Positions 28,156 to 36,347 are shown, counted from the first letter of the stretch. The stretch: DNA of 64,000 bases from Actinacidiphila epipremni (GCF_012034175.1 NZ_JAATEJ010000009.1:62001-126000); one strand, 5' to 3'. The notes: a model not told the origin generated them from the letters alone. Program-made: numbers and translations.

Positions 28156-29198
28156 CATCCATCGCGCTCTTCAACAACAAGGGCGGCGTCGGCAAGACCA
28201 CCCTGGCATACCACCTTGCTCACATGTTCCAGCGGCTCGGCCTTCGCGTGCTCGCAGTGGACCTCGACCCCCAGTCGAATCTCACGGCCATGTGCCTCGA
28301 CGAAACCGAACTCGAGGAACTGTGGGAGGACTCCTCCGAACTCATCGAGCAGGGGGTCAAACACCGCGCGCTGCCAGCCACCGGACGAGTAGGACCGGGC
28401 CAGACCATCGCCGACGCCGTCCGCCCGATCCTGGAGGGCACCGGAGACATCCGGCCCGTCCACCCCGCCGCCGTGGCACCGGGGCTCTGGCTGCTCCCGG
28501 GCAGCCTCGAACTCAGCCGCTTCGAGGACAAACTCTCCAACGAGTGGTTCAAGACCTACGCCGGCGACCTCGCAGCCATCCGGACGACGACCGCCTTCCA
28601 CCGCATCATCCAGAGCGCTGCCGGAGAGGTGGACGCCGACATCGTCCTCATCGACATCGGGCCCAACCTCGGGGCGATCAACCGCGCGTCACTGCTCGCC
28701 GCGGACGCAGTGCTCATGCCGCTGGCCGCCGACCTCTTCTCGCTCAAGGGTCTGCGCAACCTCGGCCCGACCCTGCGGAACTGGCGGCGGGACTGGCAGC
28801 AACTCATCCTGCCTCGCGTCCCGGACAACATCTCCGCGCCCAACGCCGTGATGCGGCCCCTCGGCTACGTGATCATGCAGCCCGAGATGCGCCTCGACCG
28901 CCCCGTCAAGGCCTATGCACGCTGGCTGGAACGCATCCCCTGGGTCTTCGGCACGGCTGTACTGGGCCAGGAGACGGCCTCGTCCAGCGACCGCACGTAC
29001 GAGATCGCGACGTTGCGGAACTACCGGAGCCTCATGCCACTGGCCCACGACGCCCGCAAGCCCATGTTCGACCTCAGGCCGGCAGACGGAGCCTTGGGAA
29101 GTACGCAGAAATACGTCCAGACCTGCTTCCGGGAGTTCCGCTTCCTGGCCGAGGCCGTCCTCGCACGCGTGGACGGCCGCGAGACTCCGATGAGCTGA
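28152..29198 (+). CDS. ParA/MinD-type P-loop ATPase
   Basis: 348 residues from ATG 28152. The deviant Walker A is KGGVGKTT (about 10-17) in FNNKGGVGKTTLAYHLA, followed by Walker A' VDLDPQSNLTAM (about 37) and a Walker B-like IDIGPNLGAINRAS (about 170). Compared with partition ParA proteins it has a long insert (about 55-130) and an extended C-terminal half with no ParB or origin-like iterons nearby. It is translationally coupled to the AlbA_2 protein. It could stabilise an integrated element or serve as the sensor ATPase of a defence pair; sequence alone does not decide. Confidence 0.8.
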   Translation: MTSIALFNNKGGVGKTTLAYHLAHMFQRLGLRVLAVDLDPQSNLTAMCLDETELEELWEDSSELIEQGVKHRALPATGRVGPGQTIADAVRPILEGTGDIRPVHPAAVAPGLWLLPGSLELSRFEDKLSNEWFKTYAGDLAAIRTTTAFHRIIQSAAGEVDADIVLIDIGPNLGAINRASLLAADAVLMPLAADLFSLKGLRNLGPTLRNWRRDWQQLILPRVPDNISAPNAVMRPLGYVIMQPEMRLDRPVKAYARWLERIPWVFGTAVLGQETASSSDRTYEIATLRNYRSLMPLAHDARKPMFDLRPADGALGSTQKYVQTCFREFRFLAEAVLARVDGRETPMS

Positions 29199-29248
29199 GC
29201 AACCGAAGCCAACGGTCCCCCAACCACCCAGATCAGAACCCGGATCTC

Positions 29249-29279
29249 TGGGAGCCATATGGGAGCCGAACGGCTCCCC
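29249..29279. repeat. TGGGAGCC repeats / hairpin near the island end
   Basis: TGGGAGCC occurs at 29,249-29,256 and 29,260-29,267 (11 bp apart, one helical turn), and GGCTCCC at 29,272-29,278 is an inverted copy. The second and third copies form GGGAGCCG-AA-CGGCTCCC, which may terminate the parA-like gene. Such phased repeats next to an att core are typical arm-type integrase or excisionase sites, but no integrase is in the window to confirm it. Confidence 0.45.
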
Positions 29280-29370
29280 GAGCCCCCGCGATACCACCCC
29301 AGGCCCACCCGGCCCAACCCTCTGACCTGCGGTAATGCCAAACGCCCAGGCAGCGACCCGGGTTCGTCGG

Positions 29371-29415
29371 CGTTCGGGACGAAGAGGCCGTGGGTTCAAA
29401 TCCCGCCACCCCGAC
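29371..29415 (+). other. tRNA-Pro(CGG) 3' fragment, probable attachment site (attR)
   Basis: These 45 bp read as the anticodon loop (TTCGGGA, anticodon CGG), 3' anticodon strand, variable loop, T-arm (GTGGG-TTCAAAT-CCCGC) and acceptor 3' strand (CACCCCG-A) of an actinomycete tRNA-Pro. The 5' half is missing: bases before 29,371 do not complete the anticodon stem or supply D-arm and acceptor. A 3'-only tRNA copy is what remains at the far end of an element integrated into a tRNA gene, so the island should lie to the left with the intact tRNA beyond position 1. Confidence 0.7.
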
Positions 29416-29977
29416 TGGTGAACACGCAGGTGAGGGACGGCCTTCCGATTCGGAAGCCCGCCCCTCGTGGCGTTTGCGGAGACCTCGGGAGAATCTTGGG
29501 CGGGGCCTTCCTCCTCCAGCTTCGCACTGGTCTTTCTCTGCTCTGAGCAGCGCGGCGACAAGCGAGCCCGGGCTCATCCGGCAGCGGGCTTCGAGCGCGT
29601 CCTCCCGTGGGACGGTCTCGGGCCGGTTGGTGGAGCCGTGCCGTGAGAGCTGCCCGGGCAGGACGTCCGACGTGTCCATCGCCCGATACGAATCCTCTCG
29701 GGCGGGCAGCGAGGGAACTCGTCCGAAAGCGCAGCACCTCGCCGTTGCCGCCAGCGAGGGTGCGGTACTGGCCGTGCATGCCCGCGAGGGGCGCAGCGGG
29801 CCAGTCGGTGCGCTGCCCGCGCTGAGGGCAAGGTGCCGGCGTCGGGCGGCTCCGCTCCTGTTCCGCTCGCGAGGGGGACGAGAGCGACGTCACGGGAGTG
29901 CGGGAGCGTCAGAAGCACACCCTCGTGCCCGGCAGCCATGGTGGCAATGCCGGGGGCCGCCAGGCAGGATGCACGCC
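29416..29977. other. Gene-free stretch after the attachment site, 562 bp
   Basis: A short inverted repeat CTTCCGA-T-TCGGAAG at 29,442-29,456 may be the old tRNA terminator. The rest contains only Arg/Pro/Ser-rich open frames on both strands with no ribosome sites or recognisable motifs. It may be decayed DNA. Confidence 0.4.
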
Positions 29978-31201
29978 ATGAGTGCCCCCCTGCACGTCGC
30001 CCTGCCTGGCCAGGGGTGGAATGTCATGGCTGATGACCCGGCCGGCCTGCTCTTCGCCGTCAGTTACGGATCGAACCCTCTGGAGACCGTCCTCACCGCC
30101 GTCGACCGGACCGGACGTGTGGAGTGGCAGCGCTCGTTCGCTGGAACCGGTCACCCCTGGGCGCGGGCGACCGGCCGCGGAACCGTCTGGGTGTCCCGCC
30201 CTGAGGCCGGCTGGAGCGTTCTGGAAGAAGTCGACGCGAACGGCCGCACCGTCAACTCCGTGGTCCCGCCCAGCCGGCCCGGGGAGGACATCGGCACCTT
30301 CGCCCTCGTGCCCGACGGCTTCTGCATCCTGTGGACCGCCGCAAGCCGGCTTCTGTGTGGGAACGGGCCGAGGCGTGAACCACGAGTCTCCCGCCACCGT
30401 GAAGACGGCACCCCTGTGTGGTCGACACCGATCCACCTCGGTGACCTCTCCTATCCCGGGATAGGAGAGGTCACGGAGGGCTCTGGCCGGCAGGTACGGC
30501 AGAAACCGGCGTGGACGCCGGGGGAGGTCACGGTCGCATACAACGAGCCGCTGATGATCAGCGGTAGCTCTGTGGCCGCTTCGTTCATGGACCGCGGAAG
30601 TGGGCTCGCCCGGACGTTCCTTCTCGATCTACGTACGGGAAAGATATCGGCCGCGACGCCATGGGCGCCCGACGGGCACAAGGCGATCGACCGGGACCGC
30701 TGCTTCCTCATCGGTGTCCAGGGCTACGGAGCCTTCGAGACAGCCCGGCTGACCCCCGAGGGCCGCCGTGTCGCCGACTGGCCGAGCCACGGAGCACTCA
30801 CGGTCGGCACCGACGGTGCGACCTCCATCGTCGAGATGGAGAACCGGCTGCCCTCTCGCTCGAAATTCCGGCGACTGGAACCGGACGGCACCCTGACCAG
30901 CGGCCCGGACCTGCCCGGCTACTACACCGCACCCGCCGCAGTGGACCGGGAAGGCACCACCGTCTACTGGCGCAACGACCAACTGACAGCCGTCGACGCC
31001 GACCTGAACGTCCACCGACTCGCAAAACTCCCCGGCACCGGCATCACCAGCCGCGTCCTTATCCTCGCCCACGGCATGGTCGCCCTCACCCTCGACAAGG
31101 AACTCCACCTCGTCCGGACGCCGCTCGCCCCACTCGCCGCCGGCACATGGCCCTGCGCCGACCACAACATCCAGGGCAACCCCGTCGCCCGAGCCGTCTG
31201 A
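29978..31201 (+). CDS. PQQ-like beta-propeller protein
   Basis: About 407 residues from ATG 29978, with AGG 9 bases upstream; ATG 29969 in the same frame is an alternative. The sequence repeats short units of the kind DRTGRVEWQRSF, REDGTPVWSTPIHL and DLRTGKISAATPW, which are blades of a PQQ- or WD-type beta-propeller. I see no signal peptide, transmembrane helix or catalytic motif, so it is probably a cytoplasmic scaffold or sensor of unknown partner. It stands alone between the attachment site and the S1 protein. Confidence 0.65.
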   Translation: MSAPLHVALPGQGWNVMADDPAGLLFAVSYGSNPLETVLTAVDRTGRVEWQRSFAGTGHPWARATGRGTVWVSRPEAGWSVLEEVDANGRTVNSVVPPSRPGEDIGTFALVPDGFCILWTAASRLLCGNGPRREPRVSRHREDGTPVWSTPIHLGDLSYPGIGEVTEGSGRQVRQKPAWTPGEVTVAYNEPLMISGSSVAASFMDRGSGLARTFLLDLRTGKISAATPWAPDGHKAIDRDRCFLIGVQGYGAFETARLTPEGRRVADWPSHGALTVGTDGATSIVEMENRLPSRSKFRRLEPDGTLTSGPDLPGYYTAPAAVDREGTTVYWRNDQLTAVDADLNVHRLAKLPGTGITSRVLILAHGMVALTLDKELHLVRTPLAPLAAGTWPCADHNIQGNPVARAV

Positions 31202-31486
31202 ACGAGGCAGCCGCCCTCCTCGCACCGGGCTGCTGCGCCGATCTCGTAGACCCGGCCCCCGGATTGGGCCCTGGCTTCGTCGACCAACTCCGGCGGAAAC
31301 CCCCGCCGGCCGGCCCCGGTCCCGCCGAACAGCCCCATGCCCCGCGCCTCCCCGGCGCCCAGGAGCGTATGCACACCCGCTCGCCCGCTCGAAACAGCCC
31401 GGGCCCGTCGCCCCCCCGTAAACTGCGGGCCAGGACAGCAGCCTTCCGTACGGGAGAGGTCGGCGTGAAGCTGAAGGACGAGCCGC

Positions 31487-32059
31487 ATGGACGGAATACC
31501 TGAGCACCCGGAACTGCGGGCCTTCCTCGCATCGCTGACCCCCGGCGAGACGCTGTCCGGCACCGTTGCGGCGATCGAGCCGTTCGGAGTCTTCGTGGCC
31601 CTGGACGAGGGCCCGGCACACCCGCTCTTCCCCGGCGTCGGCTTCCTCACCTACCCCGAACTCTCCTGGCAGCGCTTCGACAAGGCATCCGACGTCGTCC
31701 AGGTCGGGCAGCGGGTGAGGTGCGAGTTCCTCCAGCCCGACACGTGGAACCTGGAGGCCAGACTCTCCCTGCGGGCGATGCAGCCCGACCCCTTCCAGGA
31801 GTTCGCCGACAGCGTCACGGTGGGGCAGGTACTGCGCGGCAAGGTGACCAAGCTGGTCCCGTTCGGCGCCTTCGTCCGCCTCTCGGCCGGGATCGAGGGC
31901 CTGGTCCACCGGCAAGACCTCGCATCGCCTCCTCCGAAAGCGGTGTCGGACGTCGTGCGGACCGGCGCCGACATCACGGTCGTGGTCACCGAGATCAACC
32001 GGACCCGCCGCTGGCTCTTGCTCGCCCGACAACAGGAGCCCTCGGACGACTCGCGCTGA
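31487..32059 (+). CDS. Protein with two S1 RNA-binding domains
   Basis: 190 residues from ATG 31487. The first S1 domain (about 16-95) has GETLSGTVAAIEPFGVFVAL and the second (about 108-180) has GQVLRGKVTKLVPFGAFVRL...IEGLVHRQDL, both matching the S1 OB-fold pattern of ribosomal protein S1 and polynucleotide phosphorylase. Such short two-domain proteins bind single-stranded RNA and may act on ribosomes. No operon partner is evident. Confidence 0.85.
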   Translation: MDGIPEHPELRAFLASLTPGETLSGTVAAIEPFGVFVALDEGPAHPLFPGVGFLTYPELSWQRFDKASDVVQVGQRVRCEFLQPDTWNLEARLSLRAMQPDPFQEFADSVTVGQVLRGKVTKLVPFGAFVRLSAGIEGLVHRQDLASPPPKAVSDVVRTGADITVVVTEINRTRRWLLLARQQEPSDDSR

Positions 32060-32077
32060 GGCATCGCCCGTCCGCGG

Positions 32078-32161
32078 TCACCCTTCCGCCTCCCGGCGAA
32101 CCATCGGCGGCCGGTCGAGTACCTCGACGTACATGATCCGCCCGCGCACGACCGTCCAGAT
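32078..32161 (-). pseudogene. Possible C-terminal gene remnant
   Basis: A short minus-strand frame reads IWTVVRGRIMYVEVLDRPPMVRR then Glu-Ala-Glu-Gly and a stop, and is closed upstream by another stop. The text looks like the last strand of a small SnoaL/NTF2-like or similar domain rather than random translation. It lacks a start and any upstream body, so it is at most a leftover. Confidence 0.25.
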
Positions 32162-32193
32162 TCAGCATGCCGCGGTCCGGCTGGAGCGCCACA

Positions 32194-32214
32194 GTACGGT
32201 GACCCTCACCGTAC
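32194..32214. promoter_or_regulatory. 9-bp inverted repeat, operator or hairpin
   Basis: GTACGGTGA-CCC-TCACCGTAC is a perfect 9-bp inverted repeat with a 3-base spacer, downstream of the oxidoreductase gene and after the S1 gene. It could be a terminator for the oxidoreductase gene on the minus strand or a lost MerR-like operator. Confidence 0.35.
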
Positions 32215-32339
32215 GGCTGCCCCTTCGGGGAATCAGCTGTGCGGATGCTCTGGCAGAAGCCGTCCTGGCATCCGCACTCGCCGAAGTACCGCAGGTCCCA
32301 GGCGCAGGTGGCGCAGACGCGTCGGGCCCGTCGTGCGGC

Positions 32340-33350
32340 TCAAGTGTCCATCGTCACAAGGATCTTCCCCGTTGTGTGCTCGCGCGCGAAGGCCACGCAG
32401 GCGAGGGCCGCGTCGGTCAGGCGGAAGCGGCGGCTGATCGTGGCCCTCAGGGTGCCGGCGACCGCGTCGGCTGCCAGCTCCGGCATGCCGCCGTAGCGGC
32501 CCTCCACGTCCAGCACCATGCTGCCCGTCACGTCCGAGCGTCCCAGGGACTCGGCGTCCGGTGGCGGGGGTGTGATGGTCAGCAGCCGGCCGCCGGGGCG
32601 CAACGCGGCGGCGAGGGCGGGGAGTTCGGTGCCGGGCAGGGACAGGTTCAGGACCGCGTCGACGCCTCCGGGGTGCCGCCGAAGCGTCTGTGCGGTGACG
32701 TCCTGGGTGCGGTAGTCGACCACCTCGGCCGCGCCCAGTTGCCGTACGAGGGTGGCGTCGGCCGCCGTCGCCGTGGCGGTCACCCGCGTGCCCGCGGCGG
32801 CCAGCAGCGGCAGCACGGTGGTGCCCACCCCGCCCGTCGCCCCGACCACCAGCACCGTCTCGTCCGCGCCGAACGCCCCGGTCGCCATCAGCGCACGGGC
32901 CGTCGTCCCGACGACGGGCAGCGCCGCCGCCTGGTCGACCGGCAGCGCGGCCGGTCGGTGGGCGACGAGCGGCGTGTCGGCCTCGACGACCACGTACTCC
33001 GCGAGTGCCCCCGTCCCCAGTGACGGTCGCGCCGCACCCGCCATGGGGCGCAGCACCCGCGGCAGCGCGAACCCGAAGACCTCGTCCCCGGCGGTGTAGC
33101 CGGACACGTCCGGGCCGACGTCGGTCACCGTGCCGGCGAAGTCGTTCCCGGGGACGTGCGGGAAGTCCACCTCGACCATCGCGCGGTAGTCGCCGCCGGG
33201 AAGCACCAGGTCAGCGGCGTTCAGCGCAGCCGCCGCCACCTTGATCCGCAGCTGCCCGGGGCCGGGCCGCGGAACCGGCACCTCGGTCACCACGTAGGTT
33301 TCGGGCGGTCCGTAGCCCGGGGCCACCAGGGCCCGCATCGTACGCGTCAT
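32340..33350 (-). CDS. NADP-dependent oxidoreductase (quinone reductase-like MDR family)
   Basis: 336 residues from ATG 33350, GGAGG 8 bases upstream. The N-terminal GroES-like domain starts with MRALVAPGYGPPE and includes HVPGNDFAGTVTDVG; the Rossmann domain carries the nucleotide loop VVGATGGVGTTVLPL (about 170). The zinc-ligand cysteines of alcohol dehydrogenases are absent, so it belongs to the zinc-independent quinone-reductase branch. It is divergent from a TetR regulator, with two palindromic operators in between, so it is probably the main target of that regulator. The substrate is likely a reactive quinone or enone, but this is not shown by sequence. Confidence 0.88.
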   Translation of the reverse strand: MTRTMRALVAPGYGPPETYVVTEVPVPRPGPGQLRIKVAAAALNAADLVLPGGDYRAMVEVDFPHVPGNDFAGTVTDVGPDVSGYTAGDEVFGFALPRVLRPMAGAARPSLGTGALAEYVVVEADTPLVAHRPAALPVDQAAALPVVGTTARALMATGAFGADETVLVVGATGGVGTTVLPLLAAAGTRVTATATAADATLVRQLGAAEVVDYRTQDVTAQTLRRHPGGVDAVLNLSLPGTELPALAAALRPGGRLLTITPPPPDAESLGRSDVTGSMVLDVEGRYGGMPELAADAVAGTLRATISRRFRLTDAALACVAFAREHTTGKILVTMDT

Positions 33351-33377
33351 GTCGTGTCCTCCCGAAGCACCCGGATT

Positions 33378-33399
33378 AACCCGACCGAGCGGTCAGGTT
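33378..33399. promoter_or_regulatory. TetR-type operator 1
   Basis: GACCG-AG-CGGTC at 33,383-33,394 is an inverted repeat extended by AACC/GGTT outer arms, lying 28 bases upstream of the oxidoreductase start. The size and symmetry are typical of TetR dimer sites. Confidence 0.6.
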
Positions 33400-33427
33400 A
33401 TTCTGGGGGTGGACGGTACGAGAACTC

Positions 33428-33439
33428 GACCGCGCGGTC
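33428..33439. promoter_or_regulatory. TetR-type operator 2
   Basis: GACCGCGCGGTC is a perfect 12-bp palindrome sharing both half-sites GACCG/CGGTC with operator 1; the centres are 45 bp apart. Confidence 0.6.
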
Positions 33440-33577
33440 AACTTACTGCTGCCGGATACCGAGTGGTGAGGCTCGGGCCGCGAGGAGGCGCCGGCGCCGG
33501 GCCGAGAAACCGACGCCGAAGAGCCGGGATTGAAGAGCCAGGACTGAAGAGCCGATACCGAGGAGCGAGCGAACCGC

Positions 33578-34213
33578 ATGACCCCGCCAGAAAGTTCAGG
33601 CCCGCGGCGTCCCCTGCGGGCCGACGCGGCACGCAACCGCGAACTGCTGCTCGCCGCCGCCGCCGCGGAGTTCGCCGAACGCGGCGTCGACGCCTCCATC
33701 GCGGACATCGCCCGGCGCGCGAAGGTGGGGAAGGGGACGGTCTTCAACCACTTCCCCAGCAAGGACCATCTGCTCACCGCGATCGCGGTGGCCCGCCTCG
33801 ACCAGCTCACCGAGTCCGCCGAGTCCCTCCTCGCCGGGTCCGATCCCGGCACGGCACTGCTGGACTTCCTGACCCTGGGTGCCGAACAGCAGCAACAGCT
33901 CGACCTCTCGGCCATGTTCGCCGGCGGCACGGCGGACATCCAGGACCCGGCGGGGGTCGATCAGGCACGTGAGCGGATGGTCCGCGCCGTCGACGCCCTG
34001 GTCACCCGAGCGCGCGAACAGGGCGCCGTACGGCCTGACATCACCGGCGCCGACGTCGTCCTGCTGATGTGCGCGCCCGCGTACGCGGCCGGCCCCCTCC
34101 GCCAGGCGTACCCGGAACTCTGGCGCCGCTACCTGATGGTCGTCTTCGACGGACTGCGCCCCGAGGGCGCCCATCCTCTCCCGCACCCGCCACCGCCGCT
34201 GGGGCACCTGTAG
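33578..34213 (+). CDS. TetR-family transcription regulator
   Basis: 211 residues from ATG 33578. The N-terminal HTH is canonical: RNRELLLAAAAAEFAERGVDASIADIARRAKVGKGTVFNHF split over residues about 15-55, followed by FPSKDHLLTAIA. The C-terminal helical ligand domain (about 80-195) is of the SACE_7040/TetR_C type. It is transcribed away from the oxidoreductase gene and almost certainly represses it, and itself, through the two GACCG(n2)CGGTC palindromes between them. The inducer is unknown. Confidence 0.92.
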   Translation: MTPPESSGPRRPLRADAARNRELLLAAAAAEFAERGVDASIADIARRAKVGKGTVFNHFPSKDHLLTAIAVARLDQLTESAESLLAGSDPGTALLDFLTLGAEQQQQLDLSAMFAGGTADIQDPAGVDQARERMVRAVDALVTRAREQGAVRPDITGADVVLLMCAPAYAAGPLRQAYPELWRRYLMVVFDGLRPEGAHPLPHPPPPLGHL

Positions 34214-34358
34214 GCTGCGGCCGGGCGGGCGGCGGGAACGGCGCGGGTGAGGTGCACGCCGGTCCGCCGCCACCTTCAGGGAGCGCGGGGAGACCCGCTT
34301 CCCGCCGGCCCGGAAGCCGTCGACCGTCTCTCCCGGCGTCCGACTTCGGTAGGCAACA

Positions 34359-34393
34359 GAAGAGGGACCCGCGAACGCTCCAGGTCCCTCTTC
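34359..34393. terminator. Bidirectional terminator between tetR and lysozyme genes
   Basis: GAAGAGGGACC and its exact complement GGTCCCTCTTC form an 11-bp stem with a 13-base loop between two convergent genes. The A-rich left flank and CTTC-ending right arm suit both directions. Confidence 0.75.
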
Positions 34394-34476
34394 CATGTGC
34401 CTCACGTGACTTGCCGCATGGCCGTACCCGCACGGCCGCGGGCCCGCGGGCGGTACGCCGGGCGTCAGGCGGAGGC

Positions 34477-35337
34477 TCAGGTGTTGTTGGCGAGGTTCTT
34501 CAGGCCGCTGAGGGGGCCGTTGAACCTGTCCTGGTCGCCGGGGAAGGTGCCGGAGTCGGCGAACTGCCAGAAGGTATAGAAGCCCCAGCCAGCCGGGAGG
34601 GTTCCCACCGTGGAGTTGTAGCGGGCGATGAACAGCGGGTCCTTGCTGGAGTAGGCGGCGGAGTTGCCGGTGCAGGTGGTCCACCAGTCGGTGGTCGTGT
34701 AGATCGTGGCCCACCGACTGGTCTTGGTGTGCACCTCGTTGAGGAAGTTGGTGATCCAAGTACGCATGTCCGCCTGGCTCTTGCCGTAGCACGTGGCGCC
34801 GTACGGGTTGTACTCGATGTCCAGCATGGGCGGCAGCGTCTTGCCGTCCTTGGACCAGCCGCCGCCGTGGGCGACGAAGTAGTCGGCCTGGGCTTTGGCG
34901 GTCGAGGTGTTGGGGGTGGCGAAGTGGTAAGCGCCGCGGATGAAGCCGGCGTTGTAGGAGCCGGTGTAGTTGGCGTTGAAGTTCGGGTCTCGGTAGTCGG
35001 TGCTCTCGGTCGCCTTGATGTAGACGAAGCGGGCGCCCTTGCCGTACTGGGTGGCCCAGTTGATGCCGCCCTGCCAGTGGCTCACGTCGAAGCCCTTGGT
35101 CTGCGTCACGTTGGGCGTGAGGGTGATGGGGTCGCCGGCCGCGGAACGGCCCTCGTGGGCGGCGACGGTGGAGCCCATCCAGTCCTGGTCGGGATGGGTG
35201 ATGCCGCTGCCCGCGCCGGGGGCGGCGGCGTGCGCGGTCGGCGCGGCGGTGAGCAGGGCCGCGGTGGTGAGCAGGCCGCCGGCGACGGCGAGCGTGCGGC
35301 GCGTTAACGGCCGCGGGGGGACGGGCGACTGGACCAC
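34477..35337 (-). CDS. Secreted GH25 lysozyme (muramidase)
   Basis: 286 residues from GTG 35337, with GGAGG 5 bases upstream; the frame is longer but this start gives a proper signal peptide. The signal has twin arginines (LTRRTLAVAGG) and ends near TAHAA, suggesting Tat export. The mature enzyme has the GH25 landmarks GFDVSHWQGGINW (about 78), YIKATES (about 105), and the catalytic PMLDIEYNPYG (about 170), with the WQFADSGTFPGDQDRF end. It cleaves beta-1,4 bonds in peptidoglycan. Codon 11 is TTA (35,307-35,305), so translation should depend on the bldA tRNA, tying secretion to development or stationary phase. Confidence 0.92.
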   Translation of the reverse strand: MVQSPVPPRPLTRRTLAVAGGLLTTAALLTAAPTAHAAAPGAGSGITHPDQDWMGSTVAAHEGRSAAGDPITLTPNVTQTKGFDVSHWQGGINWATQYGKGARFVYIKATESTDYRDPNFNANYTGSYNAGFIRGAYHFATPNTSTAKAQADYFVAHGGGWSKDGKTLPPMLDIEYNPYGATCYGKSQADMRTWITNFLNEVHTKTSRWATIYTTTDWWTTCTGNSAAYSSKDPLFIARYNSTVGTLPAGWGFYTFWQFADSGTFPGDQDRFNGPLSGLKNLANNT

Positions 35338-35658
35338 GAGAACCTCCGGGGTGGCGGGGGCGGGGCGGTTGGTCGGACAACAGCGCGCGCTGACGCACAC
35401 CGGCACCGGACTTGGCGCCGGTGGCAGGTTCATGACTATACGCGCGTAGAGTCCGCGGTGGTGGCTGATCGGGTGAACTCGCGCCGCACGGGACCCGTGC
35501 GTTGCCGGACGCGGCGCCGGGTGCACGCCTTCTCCACAGGGCTGTGGACAACCGCGGCGGCCGGCTCGCCGCTCCGCGAGCCGGCGAGGAGGTGATCCGT
35601 ACGCAGGAGCGAGCACGTGGCGTGCGCCGGCGGAGCCCCGGTTCTCGGCGCGGGCGAG

Positions 35659-35913
35659 ATGAGCTTCTTCCAGCCTGCCGGCCGGTGGGCGATCGCCGAC
35701 GTCAGCAACCAGTCGACCGGCTACTGCCCGGACGCCCGCTCATGGCCGGCCGTCGCCGCGGCCCTCGACCGAGCAGGAATCACGCACCCCGAAGGCTTCA
35801 CCCACGAGGTGGTGTTCCGCCGCTGCCTGGGCTGCATGGAGGTCAACATCGTGCGCGAGGGCGACTTCGTCTGCATCTTCTGCGACTCGCCCCTCCCCCA
35901 CGAGGAATGTGGA
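35659..35913 (+). pseudogene. Truncated small CxxC protein
   Basis: From ATG 35659 the frame reads SFFQPAGRWAIADVSNQ ... HPEGFTHEVVFRRCLGCMEVNIVREGDFVCIFCDSPLP, with two CxxC pairs (CLGC and CIFC) that should form a zinc ribbon. After the second pair the frame runs into the antisense of a kinase gene and its sequence becomes meaningless up to a stop at 36,351. Reading two bases over at about 35,908 gives NVDA, so a 2-base deletion may also have occurred. I take it as a gene that lost its 3' end in a rearrangement. Confidence 0.5.
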
Positions 35914-36323
35914 CGCCAACCGCCCGCACTGCCCTGCGTCGTGGACGGTGCCGAGTCCTTCCGCCGACAGCGCCCCGAGGCTCGCGGTCTCGACGAGCGG
36001 CAGCGGGCCGTGGTCGGCGACGAAGCTGCGCAGGTCCGGCCCGTTGACGTACTCCACGGCGAGCCAGGGCGGGTCCGCGTCCGCATCGGCCCCAACGAAG
36101 GCCGCCACGAACCGCCCGTAAACGGTGCGCAGGCTCTCCACTTCACTCCGGAAGCGCACACAGGTGTCCTCGTCGAGGATCGACGGTTTGATGACCTTCA
36201 CCGCGGCCTGGTGGCCCGCCGGGGATTCACCGAGGAACACCTGGCCCATGCCGCCGTCCCCGATCCGGCACACCAGCGCATCACCACCGATCCCGTCGGA
36301 TCATCGTCTCTCAGTGGTTCCAA
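35914..36323 (-). pseudogene. Ser/Thr protein kinase fragment
   Basis: The sequence reads CRIGDGGMGQVFLGESPAG (glycine-rich loop), AAVKVIKP (the ATP-binding lysine) and LAVEYVNGPDLRSFV, then stops being kinase-like just after GLGTVHDAG, exactly before the HRDLKP catalytic loop expected in this family. Near the start a base seems to be missing at about 36,290-36,297: TTG 36323 followed by EPLRDDDPT is in one frame and IGGDALVCRIGDGG in the next. Frameshift plus 3' truncation make it inactive. It lies tail to tail with the truncated zinc-ribbon gene. Confidence 0.7.
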
Positions 36324-36347
36324 GGCTGCACGCAGTCCAGGGACGAC

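Noticed and set aside
28152-29415. Plasmid partition locus and replication origin
   Set aside because: The ParA-like gene has no ParB partner, no iterons are seen, and the adjacent feature is a tRNA attachment scar.
29300-29420. Intact tRNA gene
   Set aside because: Only the part from the anticodon loop onward matches; the sequence before 29,371 gives no acceptor, D-arm or complete anticodon stem.
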